A DNA stretch of 64,000 nucleotides, taken from the NCBI GenBank assembly GCA_963843255.1, contig CAWJJQ010000012.1, forward strand, positions 1-64,000, read 5' to 3'. The DNA comes from Bog-159 sp963843255. Lineage in GTDB: Bacteria; Acidobacteriota; Terriglobia; Bryobacterales; Bryobacteraceae. The notes beneath the pieces are model-generated. The model made no database searches and was not told the origin of the DNA. It saw only the letters and a program-made list of their open reading frames with translations. Positions 11,010 through 20,628 of this stretch are shown in pieces. A program made the translations under genes and the position numbers. Within the stretch, counting starts at the first letter, position 1, and each line of letters opens with the position of its first letter.

Positions 11010-13844
11010 ATGAAACCGATTGTTCTCCTGGTAGTCACAATTGTTCTATCTGTGCCGATGTGGGCGCAGACTGCGACTCTGCACGGGCAGGTCACGGATG
11101 AAACCGGTGCGGTCGTGCCCGGCGCAACCTTAACTCTCAGCGGGCCGATGGGTGTGTCCAAGATGACGACGTCGGGCAACGACGGATCGTATACGTTCGT
11201 TGGCCTGGCTCCAGGCAGCTATGACGTGCGCGCGGCGGCAGCCGATTTAACTCAGGCGCAGCCTATCCGGATCGAGTTGAAATCGGGCGCGCAAAGCGTG
11301 AACGTACAGATGAAAGTAGCGTCGGTGACCCAGCAGGTCACGGTGCAGGAGAACGGCGGACCGAGCGTAAGCACCGATCCATCCAGCAACTCCACGGCGA
11401 CGGTTCTGCGCGGAGACGACTTACAGGCGCTGTCGGACGATCCCGACGACCTGCAATCGGACTTGCAGGCGCTGGCCGGACCGGCGGCGGGTCCCGAGGG
11501 CGGCGAAATCTTCATTGACGGATTCAGCGGCGGGCAGATGCCGTCGAAGGATTCGATCCGGGAAGTGCGGGTGAACCAGAATCCGTTTTCGCCGGAGTTC
11601 GACAAGCTGGGCTACGGCCGCATCGAGATCCTGACCAAGCCGGGCACCGACAAGATGCACGGGCAGGGGTTTTTCAATTTCGGCGACGACATTTTCAATT
11701 CGCGCAATCCGTACGCCCAGCAGAAGGCGCCCTTCAAGCTGGAAGAGTACGGCGGAACGATTGCTGGACCATTGAGCAAACATGCCTCCTTCTTCCTGGA
11801 CACGGAGCGGCGGGCGATCGACAACGGTTCGGTGATCGACGCCATCACGCTGGACCCGGCGACATCTGCTATCAACCCGTATACCGGAGTGCTGCTGGCG
11901 CCGCAGCGGCGTTTGCGGGTCAGCCCGCGGGTGGACTATCAATTAAGCCAGAACAACACACTGACGATGCGTTACGGCTTCACGCGAAACGACGTGCAGG
12001 ACCAGGGGATCGGCAATTTCAACCTGCCTTCGCGAGGCTACTTCACGCTCGATCAGGACCAGACGGTGCAGGTCACCGACACAGTAGTGCTGGGGCCGAG
12101 CACGGTTAACGAGACGCGGTTCCAGTTCTATCACGAACAGAGCAACGAGTCCTCAAACAGCTCGGCGCCGGCGCTGCTGGTGCTGGGGGCTTTTAATTCG
12201 GGTGGCGCGCAGACGGGCCGGTATTTCGACACCGAGAACTACTACGAGATGCAGAACTTCACGTCGATCGTCAAGGGGACGCACACGTGGAAGTTCGGCG
12301 CGCGGGCGCGGGGCGTGACGATCGACAACACCTCGCCGCAGAATTTCGGCGGCACGTTTACCTTCGGCGGAGGGCTGGCGCCCGAGTTGAACACCGATAA
12401 TCAGGAAGTGCTGGACGGTGGGCAGCCGGTGCTCGTGCCCATTACCTCGATCCAGCAGTATCAACGGACGCTGCTGGGCCTGCCGGGGGGCGGCGCAACA
12501 CAGTTCAGCATCGCCGCGGGCGATCCATACCTGGCAGTGAACCGGGTAGATGTGGGGGCGTACGTAGGCGACGACTGGCGCGTGCGGCGCAACGTGACCC
12601 TGAGCCTGGGGCTGCGCTATGAGATCCAGAACAACATCTCCGATCACCGGGACGTGGCGCCGCGCATCGGCTTTGCATGGGCGCCGGGAGCCAGCCAGAT
12701 CGCGCTGCATCCCAAACTGGTGATCCGGGGCGGATTCGGCTTGTTTTACTCGCGTTTCAATGTCTCCAATACCGAGACGGCCCAGCGCTACAACGGCATC
12801 GTGCAGCAGGAGTACATCCTGAACAATCCGAGCTTCTTCCCGACGGTGCCAACCATAGCGCAACTGCTGGCGATGCCGGGCATTGAATCGACGTCCACGA
12901 TTCAGGAGATCAGCTCGCGGCTGCGCGCGCCGTATATCATGCAGTCCGCCGTCAGCGCGGAGCGGCAACTGGCGCACAACACCACGGTTTCGGTGACCTA
13001 CACGAATTCGCACGGGCTGCACATGCTGCGGTCGGAGGAGCTGAACGCGCCGGGGCCGATTTACCTGATGGAATCTTCCGGACTTTACAATCAGAACCAG
13101 CTCATCACCAACGTGAACGCGCGGGTGAACGGCAACATGTCGTTATTCGGCTATTACACGTTAAATTACGCGATGAGCAACACGGACGGACTGGGCACGT
13201 TTCCGGGCAGCCCTTACACCATGGCCGGCGAGTACGGTCCGGCGGCAACGGATATTCGGCACCGCGCGTTTATCGGCGGATCGTTGAACACGAAGTGGAA
13301 CATCCGGTTAAGCCCGTTCATCGTGGTGCAATCGGGCGCTCCTTATAACATCACGATCGGGCGCGATGTTTACGGCGATACTTTGTTCAACGCGCGGCCC
13401 GGGGTGCCCACGGATTTGAGCAAGCCGGGCTTGATCGACACGCCTTATGGGTGGCTGGATCCGAATCCTATGCCGGGTGAGGAGATCCTGCCGCGAAACT
13501 ACGGCCGCGGGCCAGGGCAGATTACGGTGAATATGCGGCTGGGCAAGACGTTCGGATTCGGTCCGGAGCGGGAAGGTGCGACGGGCGGATCAGGGCCGAT
13601 GGGCGCCGGCCATAATTCCGGGTTCCACAGCGTGTTCGCCGATACACCCACCTCACGGCGCTACAACCTGACTCTGTCGATCTCGGCCCGGAACCTGCTC
13701 AACCACGTAAACGAAGGGCCGATTATCGGACAGATCACGTCGCCGCTGTTTGGCGAGGCGAACCAGGTGGCGGGCGGTTACGGAGCGTTCTCTGAGACGG
13801 CCAACAACCGGCGGCTGGAACTGCAGTTGCGGTTTATGTTTTAG
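11010..13844 (+). CDS. TonB-dependent receptor, Oar-like
   Basis: 944 residues from the ATG that begins a clean signal peptide (MKPIVLLVVTIVLSVPMWAQ). Next comes a carboxypeptidase-regulatory-like beta-sandwich (about residues 22-105, GQVTDETGAVVPGATLTL), a plug-like segment, and a long beta-barrel region ending in an aromatic residue (LELQLRFMF), the outer-membrane insertion signal. This architecture is the Acidobacteria-abundant Oar/CarbR family, presumed to import oligosaccharides or other nutrients. A longer frame upstream is rejected because it lacks a signal peptide. The minus-strand nucleotidyltransferase overlaps its last 11 bp. Confidence 0.9.
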   Translation: MKPIVLLVVTIVLSVPMWAQTATLHGQVTDETGAVVPGATLTLSGPMGVSKMTTSGNDGSYTFVGLAPGSYDVRAAAADLTQAQPIRIELKSGAQSVNVQMKVASVTQQVTVQENGGPSVSTDPSSNSTATVLRGDDLQALSDDPDDLQSDLQALAGPAAGPEGGEIFIDGFSGGQMPSKDSIREVRVNQNPFSPEFDKLGYGRIEILTKPGTDKMHGQGFFNFGDDIFNSRNPYAQQKAPFKLEEYGGTIAGPLSKHASFFLDTERRAIDNGSVIDAITLDPATSAINPYTGVLLAPQRRLRVSPRVDYQLSQNNTLTMRYGFTRNDVQDQGIGNFNLPSRGYFTLDQDQTVQVTDTVVLGPSTVNETRFQFYHEQSNESSNSSAPALLVLGAFNSGGAQTGRYFDTENYYEMQNFTSIVKGTHTWKFGARARGVTIDNTSPQNFGGTFTFGGGLAPELNTDNQEVLDGGQPVLVPITSIQQYQRTLLGLPGGGATQFSIAAGDPYLAVNRVDVGAYVGDDWRVRRNVTLSLGLRYEIQNNISDHRDVAPRIGFAWAPGASQIALHPKLVIRGGFGLFYSRFNVSNTETAQRYNGIVQQEYILNNPSFFPTVPTIAQLLAMPGIESTSTIQEISSRLRAPYIMQSAVSAERQLAHNTTVSVTYTNSHGLHMLRSEELNAPGPIYLMESSGLYNQNQLITNVNARVNGNMSLFGYYTLNYAMSNTDGLGTFPGSPYTMAGEYGPAATDIRHRAFIGGSLNTKWNIRLSPFIVVQSGAPYNITIGRDVYGDTLFNARPGVPTDLSKPGLIDTPYGWLDPNPMPGEEILPRNYGRGPGQITVNMRLGKTFGFGPEREGATGGSGPMGAGHNSGFHSVFADTPTSRRYNLTLSISARNLLNHVNEGPIIGQITSPLFGEANQVAGGYGAFSETANNRRLELQLRFMF

Positions 13845-14289
13845 GCCGGATGCGCCGGAGGCGTTCCAGGTCCTCGGCGCGCCCGGTGCCTTGTTTGTTG
13901 GCGATCAGGTCGGCGAGCGAGATGAAATACACCGGGACATTAAGGATCGTGCTTTCGACCCGGTTGCAACAGGCGTTGGCGAACTCGACTCCGGTAATTT
14001 GAGTCAAAACATCGATGCGAACGGGTGCTACACCGATCTGGTACACGACACCGTCCTGCGTAAACTTTTGTGGCGTGATGCCGTCCTGCTTCAGCGGAGC
14101 GCCGAATCCTGCAAGGGCATGGTAGAGCCGTTCCGCGTTTGGCGAAGAGTTGCGAACCCACAGATCCAGATCCTTCGTATAGCGCGGCTCGGCATACTTC
14201 ATGACCGCGTAGCCGCCGACGATCAGGTACTCAACTTGAAAGTCGTTTAAGGTTTGTAACAGTTCTCTGTAGTGTGGGCTCCCGGTCAT
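13834..14289 (-). CDS. Nucleotidyltransferase-fold protein (AbiEii/DUF6036-like)
   Basis: About 151 residues when started at MTGSPHYRELLQTL; a longer upstream start would only add residues antisense-like in composition. The segment YLIVGGYAVMKYAEPRYTKDLDLWV carries the GG and DxD metal motif of minimal nucleotidyltransferases. The rest fits the small stand-alone family with FISLADLIANKQ and GRAEDLERL at the C-terminus. Some relatives are toxins that modify tRNA ends, others have unknown targets. It is translated from a start inside the preceding small gene, so the two form a coupled pair. Confidence 0.75.
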   Translation of the reverse strand: MTGSPHYRELLQTLNDFQVEYLIVGGYAVMKYAEPRYTKDLDLWVRNSSPNAERLYHALAGFGAPLKQDGITPQKFTQDGVVYQIGVAPVRIDVLTQITGVEFANACCNRVESTILNVPVYFISLADLIANKQGTGRAEDLERLRRIRPKT

Positions 14290-14443
14290 GTTTGAGCCGT
14301 TCCGCCAATTCGACCATCTCCCAAGCCGCCTGGAAAATGGCTTCGTCGCCCTGCTCCTGCCAGAACTCGATGTCGAAATCGCGGCCGGGGAATTCGCCAA
14401 CCATGAGGCGGGTCTTCCATTTGGGTGACGGGGTTTCGTCCAT
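14231..14443 (-). CDS. Small partner protein of the nucleotidyltransferase
   Basis: 70 residues beginning MDETPSPKWKTRLMVGEFPG. The central segment RDFDIEFWQEQGDEAIFQAA is a conserved-looking helical motif, and the end (LQRTVTNLKRL) could be amphipathic. It overlaps the nucleotidyltransferase by 59 bp in another frame, the layout of a toxin-antitoxin or enzyme-accessory pair. I recall similar small proteins upstream of such nucleotidyltransferases in other phyla, but no function is established here. Confidence 0.65.
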   Translation of the reverse strand: MDETPSPKWKTRLMVGEFPGRDFDIEFWQEQGDEAIFQAAWEMVELAERLKHDREPTLQRTVTNLKRLSS

Positions 14444-14543
14444 CAGTTCAGAGTCAATTGTACCAATCCGCCTGCTGACGGCCGGGCGTGACCGGCGGTT
14501 GCGGCGTAGTGGGCAGGCCGATACAATCTAGTTGGCTGATCTG

Positions 14544-15554
14544 ATGCGAAAAGTCCCACTCGGCGAGTCAATTCGGATTATCGGGCGCGGTTCACTGAAT
14601 TGGATCGCGAGGCGTCCGATTGTGGTTTCCTTCGAGGTGACGGATTCATGCACCTGCTATTGCCGGCATTGCGATCACGGAGGGCCGAAGGACGATAGTA
14701 ATAATCTGAAGCCGGACGCATACCGGCGGTTTATGGAGGCGCTGCGCCCCTGCGTGGTTCAAGTTTCGGGCGGCGAGCCGTTGATGCGCGAGGACCTGGC
14801 GGAAATCGTGCGGAATATCAAGCATTGTGGCCGACCGCCGTATACGATCCTGGTGTCCAACTGGTCGCTGATGACGGAGGATCGCTACCGTAAGATGCGT
14901 GAAGCGGGCGTGGACCAGTTTTCGGTGAGCCTGGATTTTCCCGATGAACGGCACGACGATTTCCGCGTGCATCCCGGGCTGTATGAGCATTTGAGCCAGA
15001 TCGTTCCGCGGCTGGCGGCGCTGGGGCATGACGATATCGTGCTGAACAGTTGCATCACCAGCGCTAATGTGGACGAGATCGTAGCGCTGGCCGGTAGAGC
15101 TCGGGAGTGGGGAGTGAATTTGTGTTACAGCGCGTATTCGCCGCGGCGCACCGGATGCCGCGATTATTTTCTGCACACGCCGGCGCAGTTGGCCGCGCTC
15201 GATCGAGGGTTGGACGCGGTGGAGACGATGCGGAACGATACCAACTGGATCGTGAACTCGCGCAGCACGCTGGACGCGACGCGCGCTTACTTCGCACGCG
15301 GGGGCACGCCGGGCTGTACGGCCGGATTGCGATTTCTGGTGGTCAGAAGCGACGGAATGCTGCAGCCCTGTTCCATGCAGTTCCAGCCGTACCCCCTGGA
15401 GGCGAGGGAACACATGATCGCCGAGTTCACCGCGAACAACCGGTGCGACGAATGCTATGTGTCAATACGCTCCTACTTGGACAAGAACTTTACACAACTT
15501 GTCGCAGAAAATGTAGCTGAGTTTTTTTCGTTGCAAATGGGCGAACAGCGTTAG
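14544..15554 (+). CDS. Radical SAM protein with SPASM-like C-terminus
   Basis: About 336 residues from ATG 14544 (TTG 14532 is an alternative). The 4Fe-4S cluster motif is C36-x3-C40-x2-C43 (CTCYCRHC), followed by VSGGEPLMRED (SAM contact) and a TIM-barrel. Late cysteines (CTAGLRF, QPCSMQF, CDECYVS) suggest auxiliary cluster ligands as in SPASM/twitch proteins, which modify peptides or small molecules. No precursor peptide or obvious substrate gene is adjacent, so the reaction is unknown. A TACAAT -10-like element lies at 14522-14527, giving a very short leader. Confidence 0.85.
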   Translation: MRKVPLGESIRIIGRGSLNWIARRPIVVSFEVTDSCTCYCRHCDHGGPKDDSNNLKPDAYRRFMEALRPCVVQVSGGEPLMREDLAEIVRNIKHCGRPPYTILVSNWSLMTEDRYRKMREAGVDQFSVSLDFPDERHDDFRVHPGLYEHLSQIVPRLAALGHDDIVLNSCITSANVDEIVALAGRAREWGVNLCYSAYSPRRTGCRDYFLHTPAQLAALDRGLDAVETMRNDTNWIVNSRSTLDATRAYFARGGTPGCTAGLRFLVVRSDGMLQPCSMQFQPYPLEAREHMIAEFTANNRCDECYVSIRSYLDKNFTQLVAENVAEFFSLQMGEQR

Positions 15555-15796
15555 CGGTGCGCCGGGGAAAGCGCAGCCGCGGCGGTTTCAGCGGCAACGG
15601 GCGAGGTCACAGCATCGCCGATGCGCATTTCGGTCCAGTTGTAACCAAATTCTTTGCCACAGTCCAAACAAACGACATAGGTTCCATGGCGTTGCCCGGG
15701 GACTGGTGAAAAACCAGCTTTCCGCGCGGGCGTGATCGGGAAAGTTGTCCTGCGGTGACTGCAACCCATTAAAGCATTCAGCAGCGTGTTAAACAT
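15551..15796 (-). CDS. Small CxxC protein, unknown function
   Basis: 81 residues if started at MFNTLLNALMGCSHRR; a longer frame upstream has no support. A Cys-His near the N-terminus (GCSHRR) and CLDCGKEFGYNW later suggest one zinc-ribbon-like site. The GTYVVCLDCGKEF style is common among small acidobacterial proteins of unknown role. Its stop overlaps that of the convergent radical SAM gene. Confidence 0.6.
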   Translation of the reverse strand: MFNTLLNALMGCSHRRTTFPITPARKAGFSPVPGQRHGTYVVCLDCGKEFGYNWTEMRIGDAVTSPVAAETAAAALSPAHR

Positions 15797-15945
15797 AGCG
15801 CGACCCCTTCGACTTCTTAGATTCTGAAACGTAGTCCCAGGTTTCAGGGTACGTACCAGCGTGAATCCCGGATGTTGAAAGCAATCCAAAGACCAACCTG
15901 AGAGTTGACGTCACATCAGGTAGTGACAATCACCGCGTTATAGTT

Positions 15946-16929
15946 TCACGCGTGCAATTTGGCGGCGACGGCTTCGGCGATCTGCTTACCGTGGAAGCGT
16001 CCGTTCTCAATGAAGATCTCGTTGGTGTGCATTCCGGCTACGATAACGCCGGCCAGGTAAACGCCGGGGCGTTCGCTTTCCAGCGTTTGCGGATTGCTGC
16101 GCGGCTTCTGCGTTTCCGGGTCGAGTGTGATACCTATGGAATTCAAGAACTTGAGATCGGGGCTGTAACCGGTCAAAGCGAAAACGAAATCGTTTTGTAA
16201 AATGAGTTCGCCTTCCGGGGTGGAGAGAATAATCGAATCAGGCCGGATTTCCACAAGCTGGGAATTGAAATAAGCAGGGATTTCGCCGCTCTTGATGCGG
16301 TTTTCGATATTGGGCTTGATCCAGTACTTTACTTTCTCAGAGATACCAGTACCACGATGGATAAGTGTAACTCGCGCGCCCGTCCAAAACAGCTCCAGCG
16401 CGGCAATTGCGGCTGAATTCTTAGCGCCTATCACGGCCACGTCGTGGTTATAGAACGGATGGGGCTCGTTGTAATAGTGGTAAACCTTACCGAGTTGCTC
16501 GCCGGGGACGTTTAACAAGTTAGGGACGTCATAGTATCCGGTGGCCAAGACTATCTTGCGCGCGGTGTAAGTGATCGGGCAGCCGAGCCGGTTGGTGGTA
16601 AACACCTGAAACGCGCCATCGGAACCGGAAATCTTTTCCACGCGCTCGTAGTCGTGGATATCGAGCTTGAAATGATCGGCCACGCGGCGATAGTACTTCA
16701 GCGCTTCATGGCGGTTGGGCTTTTCATTCAGGCTGGTCATCGGAATGTTACCGATTTCGAGCAGCTCGGGCGTGGTGAAGAAGACCATGTTGGCCGGGTA
16801 GTGAAAGATCGAATTCACCACGCAGCCCTTTTCGATGAGCAGCGTGCGCATGCCGCGCTCTTGCAATTCGATGCCGCAAGCGAGACCGGTCGGCCCAGCG
16901 CCGACTACAATGACGTCGAACTCGGTCAC
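15946..16929 (-). CDS. ypdA: YpdA-family FAD-dependent disulfide reductase
   Basis: 327 residues. An N-terminal FAD-binding Rossmann motif (VVGAGPTGLACGIEL) is followed by FHYPANMVFFTTPELLEIG, characteristic of YpdA, and a second dinucleotide motif (VAVIGAKNSAAIAALEL). It lacks a thioredoxin-reductase CxxC, as YpdA proteins do. In Firmicutes YpdA (Bdr) reduces bacillithiol disulfide with NADPH, so this hints at a low-molecular-weight thiol of that type. It overlaps the end of alaS by 4 bp (ATGA), so the two are translationally coupled. Confidence 0.88.
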   Translation of the reverse strand: MTEFDVIVVGAGPTGLACGIELQERGMRTLLIEKGCVVNSIFHYPANMVFFTTPELLEIGNIPMTSLNEKPNRHEALKYYRRVADHFKLDIHDYERVEKISGSDGAFQVFTTNRLGCPITYTARKIVLATGYYDVPNLLNVPGEQLGKVYHYYNEPHPFYNHDVAVIGAKNSAAIAALELFWTGARVTLIHRGTGISEKVKYWIKPNIENRIKSGEIPAYFNSQLVEIRPDSIILSTPEGELILQNDFVFALTGYSPDLKFLNSIGITLDPETQKPRSNPQTLESERPGVYLAGVIVAGMHTNEIFIENGRFHGKQIAEAVAAKLHA

Positions 16930-19562
16930 AACTTGCTCTCGACTTCCGCGTAGATGCGGGCGAGTGCGGCGGGCAGGGCTGCGGCGTCCTTGCCGCCACC
17001 TTCGGCCATATCCGGGCGGCCGCCGCCTTTTCCGCCGACGGCCTGGGCCAGGGCAGCGGCCAGCTTACCGGCATGCACTTTGGAAGTGAGGTCTTTGGTG
17101 ACGGCGGAAACGATGGAAACTGTCGAATCCTCGACGGACGCAAGCACCACCACGGCGCTCTTCCACTTGTTGCGCAGGGCGTCCACTAGTTCACGCATCT
17201 GCTGGCGATCGAGAGCATCGGCCTGGACGGCCAGCACGTGCGTGCCGTTTATGGTATGGGCGCCGATCTCCAGACCGGCCGCGGCGGAATGGGCCAGCTT
17301 GCTTTTCAGGTCGCGCTTTTCGTGCTCGAGGGACTTCTCGCGGGCCAGCATCTTTTCCACGTGCTCGACCAGGTCGGGCTCGGAGGCGCGCAGCAACTCG
17401 GAAAGGCGTTGCAGGGTGCCGGTCATCTCCTGGTATTGACGCACGGCGCCTTCGCCGGTCACGGCTTCGATGCGCCGGACTCCGGCGGAGATGCTGCCTT
17501 CATACACGATCTTGAAAACTCCGATGTCGCCGGTGCGGCGGACGTGCGTACCGCCGCAAAGCTCCTTGCTGAAATCGGGGACGGAGACTACCCGCACCTG
17601 GTCGCCGTACTTTTCACCGAACAAAGCCATGGCGCCGGTGGCCACCGCCTGTTCAAGCGGCAAGACGTTGGTCTCGACACCGCTGTTGCGCAGGATCTGT
17701 TCGTTGACCAGGCGCTCGACTTCCTCGATTTCGGCCTTGTCCATGGCGGCATAATGGGTGAAATCGAAGCGCAAGCGGGGCGGCTCAACGACACTGCCGG
17801 CCTGTTTGACGTGCGTCCCTAGGACCTGACGCAGGGCGGCATGCAACAGATGCGTAGCCGTATGGTTGCGCATGGTGGAGAGGCGAAGCGGAGCGGCCAC
17901 TTCGGCGCGCAATTCATCGCCCAGCTTGATGGGCGCGAGCGACACGATGCGATGGACGGTCAGGCCGGGAACCGCGGGATAGGCGGTCTGCACATCGGCT
18001 ACTTTGTCGCCGTTCAGGGCGAACAAAGCGCCGCGGTCGCCCACCTGGCCGCCGGTTTCGGCGTAAAACGGGGTGCGATCGAGAACCAGCTCCGCTTCCG
18101 TGCCGGCGGGGATTTCGCCGCGCAACTCGCGATCCACCAGTAGGCCTTTGACCAGGGAAGTTGAGCACAGCTCGTCGTAGCCTAGAAACTTCGTTCGGCC
18201 CTGATCGACCAGCTCCTGATACGCCGGGGCGATCACGCCTTTTTCCGCGCCTTTCCAACTGGCGCGGGCGCGCTCGCGCTGGCCGTTCATCTCGCGGTCG
18301 AACCCTCCGCGGTCGATGGCCAGGCCGCGCTCGCGGGCCATATCTTCCTGCTCGTCGAGAGCCAGGCCGAAGGTGTCGTACAGCTTGAATGAGACGTTGC
18401 CGGGGATCACGGAGCCGCTCAGAGATTTGACTTCGTCGTTAAACACGCGCTCGGCAACCAGAAAAGTGGTGGCGTAGCGATGCTCTTCGTCCTTCACGAT
18501 GCGGGCGACGCGCTGTACGCTTTCCATCAGCTCCGGGTAGGCGGGCTCCATCAGCTCGGCTACCGTGCCGGTCAGTTTATAGAGATACGGCTCTTCCACC
18601 CCGATCATGCGGGCGTGACGCATGGCGCGGCGCATGATCTTACGCAGGACGTAACCGCGGCCGTCGTTGGCCGGGACCACGCCATCGTGGATCAGGAAGG
18701 TGGTGGCGCGGGAATGATCGGCGGCGATGCGCAGCGCGGTATCCACGCGGGGATCGGCGCCGTAGGAGACGCCGAACATGTCGGCGGCGCGGGCGATGAT
18801 GGGATAGATCAGGTCGGTATCGTAGTTCGACAGCTTGCCTTGCAGTACGGCGGCGACGCGTTCGAGTCCCAGGCCGGTATCGATGGAAGGCCGCGGCAAA
18901 GGCGTCAGCACGCCATTGATATCGCGGTTGAACTGCATGAAGACCAGATTCCAGATTTCGACGAAACGGCCGCCGGCATCGCTCGGAAACGCCTCGTTTT
19001 CATGGCCCGGCTCGGAAGTGCCCGGACCCAAGTCGTAATGGATCTCAGAACACGGACCGCAAGGGCCGGTGTCGCCCATCTGCCAGAAATTGTCGGCTTC
19101 ATCCAGGCGGAAGATGCGCTCTTTGGGCACACCGGCAACCTTCTGCCAGAGCACTTCGGCATCGTCATCCTCCCGGAAGACGGTGACGTACAGGCGATCC
19201 TTGGATAGTCCATAATCTTTGGTCACCAGGTCCCAGGCAAACTCGATGGCTTCGGCTTTGAAGTAATCGCCGAAGGAGAAATTGCCCATCATCTCGAAGA
19301 AGGTATGGTGGCGGCGGGTGTACCCGACATTTTCCAGGTCGTTGTGCTTGCCGCCGGCGCGGACACATTTTTGCGCGGTAGTGGCGCGGGCGTAATCGCG
19401 CTTTTCGCGGCCCAGGAAGACATCCTTAAACTGGTTCATTCCGGCGTTGGCGAACAGCAAGGTAGGATCGTTGGCGGGGACCAGCGAGGAACTGCGTACC
19501 ACGCGGTGTCCGCGCGCGGCGAAGAAGTCGAGGAAGCGTTGCCGGATTTCGTGACCTGTCAC
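16926..19562 (-). CDS. alaS: Alanyl-tRNA synthetase
   Basis: 878 residues, normal length. Class II motifs are visible in RSSSLVPANDPTLLFANAGMNQFKD (motif region cited in part), GGKHNDLENVGYT and HHTFFEMMGNFSFGDYFK. The editing domain carries the zinc ligands HTATH and CGGTH. The C-terminal glycine-rich C-Ala domain (GKGGGRPDMAEGGG) is complete. It charges tRNA-Ala and clears mischarged Ser/Gly. It starts the alaS-ypdA pair and follows the oxidoreductase gene by about 30 bp on the same strand. Confidence 0.97.
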   Translation of the reverse strand: MTGHEIRQRFLDFFAARGHRVVRSSSLVPANDPTLLFANAGMNQFKDVFLGREKRDYARATTAQKCVRAGGKHNDLENVGYTRRHHTFFEMMGNFSFGDYFKAEAIEFAWDLVTKDYGLSKDRLYVTVFREDDDAEVLWQKVAGVPKERIFRLDEADNFWQMGDTGPCGPCSEIHYDLGPGTSEPGHENEAFPSDAGGRFVEIWNLVFMQFNRDINGVLTPLPRPSIDTGLGLERVAAVLQGKLSNYDTDLIYPIIARAADMFGVSYGADPRVDTALRIAADHSRATTFLIHDGVVPANDGRGYVLRKIMRRAMRHARMIGVEEPYLYKLTGTVAELMEPAYPELMESVQRVARIVKDEEHRYATTFLVAERVFNDEVKSLSGSVIPGNVSFKLYDTFGLALDEQEDMARERGLAIDRGGFDREMNGQRERARASWKGAEKGVIAPAYQELVDQGRTKFLGYDELCSTSLVKGLLVDRELRGEIPAGTEAELVLDRTPFYAETGGQVGDRGALFALNGDKVADVQTAYPAVPGLTVHRIVSLAPIKLGDELRAEVAAPLRLSTMRNHTATHLLHAALRQVLGTHVKQAGSVVEPPRLRFDFTHYAAMDKAEIEEVERLVNEQILRNSGVETNVLPLEQAVATGAMALFGEKYGDQVRVVSVPDFSKELCGGTHVRRTGDIGVFKIVYEGSISAGVRRIEAVTGEGAVRQYQEMTGTLQRLSELLRASEPDLVEHVEKMLAREKSLEHEKRDLKSKLAHSAAAGLEIGAHTINGTHVLAVQADALDRQQMRELVDALRNKWKSAVVVLASVEDSTVSIVSAVTKDLTSKVHAGKLAAALAQAVGGKGGGRPDMAEGGGKDAAALPAALARIYAEVESKL

Positions 19563-19592
19563 CCTTTTATTCTAGCTAACGAGGGCGGGAGG

Positions 19593-20606
19593 CTACGCTA
19601 ACGCAATTCTTTCGCCGGTACGGCAGGAGCGGTAGACGGCATCGACAATTTCGAGCGCCTGACAGCCCTCCTCGCCGGAGACCAGGGGCGGCCGGCCGGT
19701 GCGGATGGCATCGCCGAAATCCAGGAACTGGCGCTCGAAGGGTTCGAGAGAAATCGCCATGGGATCGGATGATCCCGATGCCACTTCGCGCGCCAGCGGC
19801 GGGGGCTCGCCTTCATCGTCGCGGACGTCCCAACTGGTGAGCTTGTCGCCGGAAATGATGGCCGTGCCTTTGGTGCCGTGGAATTCGGTGCGCTCGGTGT
19901 AGCCGGGCCAGAAGGCGGTGGCCGCCTGGATCACGCCGGTAGCGCCAGAAGCATAACGCACCACGGCGTTCACCACATCTTCAGATTCGATCTTGTGCAG
20001 CGCGCCCAATTGCCAGACGGCGTACAGATCGCGCAGCGGACCGGCCAGCCAGCGCAGGATATCGACCTGGTGAATGGCCTGGTTGATGAGCGCGCCGCCG
20101 CCCTCGGTGTGCCAACTGCCTTTGATGGGCCGCGCATAATATTCCGGCGAGCGATACCATTTGACGTAGCAATCGCATTGGAGCAGTTTGCCGAGGCGTC
20201 CGGCGGCGATGGCGCGGTGCAGGAACTGGCAGGAGTCGTCGAAGCGATGCTGGCTGACCACGCCCAGGCAGATGCCGGCGGCGCGGGCGGCGGCGACCAT
20301 GGCGCGCGCGGTTTCGATGGTGGTGGCGATGGGTTTCTGCACCTGAATATGCTTGCCGGCCTGGGCGCAGACTTCGAGCGCCTGCATGCGGAAGTCCGGG
20401 AAAGTGCAGACATCCACGTAGTCCACGTTAGGATGACGGCAGACTTCCTGGTAGGATTCGACGAATTCGGCGCCATACTGGGCGGCGAAGCGGCGGCCGG
20501 CTTCCGGGTTGATATCGGTACAGACGGTCAACTGGTAGCCGATGTTGTGGTAGGCCTCGGCGTGTTTGTGCGAGATGGCGCCGGTGCCGATCATCCCTAC
20601 GCGCAT
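19593..20606 (-). CDS. Gfo/Idh/MocA-family oxidoreductase
   Basis: 337 residues. It has an N-terminal NAD(P)-binding Rossmann motif (MIGTGAISHKHAEAY) and the family's sugar-contact loop, in which the usual EKP motif reads QKP (IQVQKPIATT). The C-terminal alpha/beta domain has GGGALINQAIHQVDILRWL. Relatives oxidise or epimerise sugars, inositols or related polyols. Substrate cannot be inferred. The Glu-to-Gln change in the EKP motif is a mild oddity. A GGGAGAGAG ribosome site precedes the ATG. The promoter region is shared with the divergent isomerase gene and contains a perfect palindrome. Confidence 0.88.
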   Translation of the reverse strand: MRVGMIGTGAISHKHAEAYHNIGYQLTVCTDINPEAGRRFAAQYGAEFVESYQEVCRHPNVDYVDVCTFPDFRMQALEVCAQAGKHIQVQKPIATTIETARAMVAAARAAGICLGVVSQHRFDDSCQFLHRAIAAGRLGKLLQCDCYVKWYRSPEYYARPIKGSWHTEGGGALINQAIHQVDILRWLAGPLRDLYAVWQLGALHKIESEDVVNAVVRYASGATGVIQAATAFWPGYTERTEFHGTKGTAIISGDKLTSWDVRDDEGEPPPLAREVASGSSDPMAISLEPFERQFLDFGDAIRTGRPPLVSGEEGCQALEIVDAVYRSCRTGERIALA

Positions 20607-20628
20607 TTTAGTTTCTCTCTCCCGCAGG

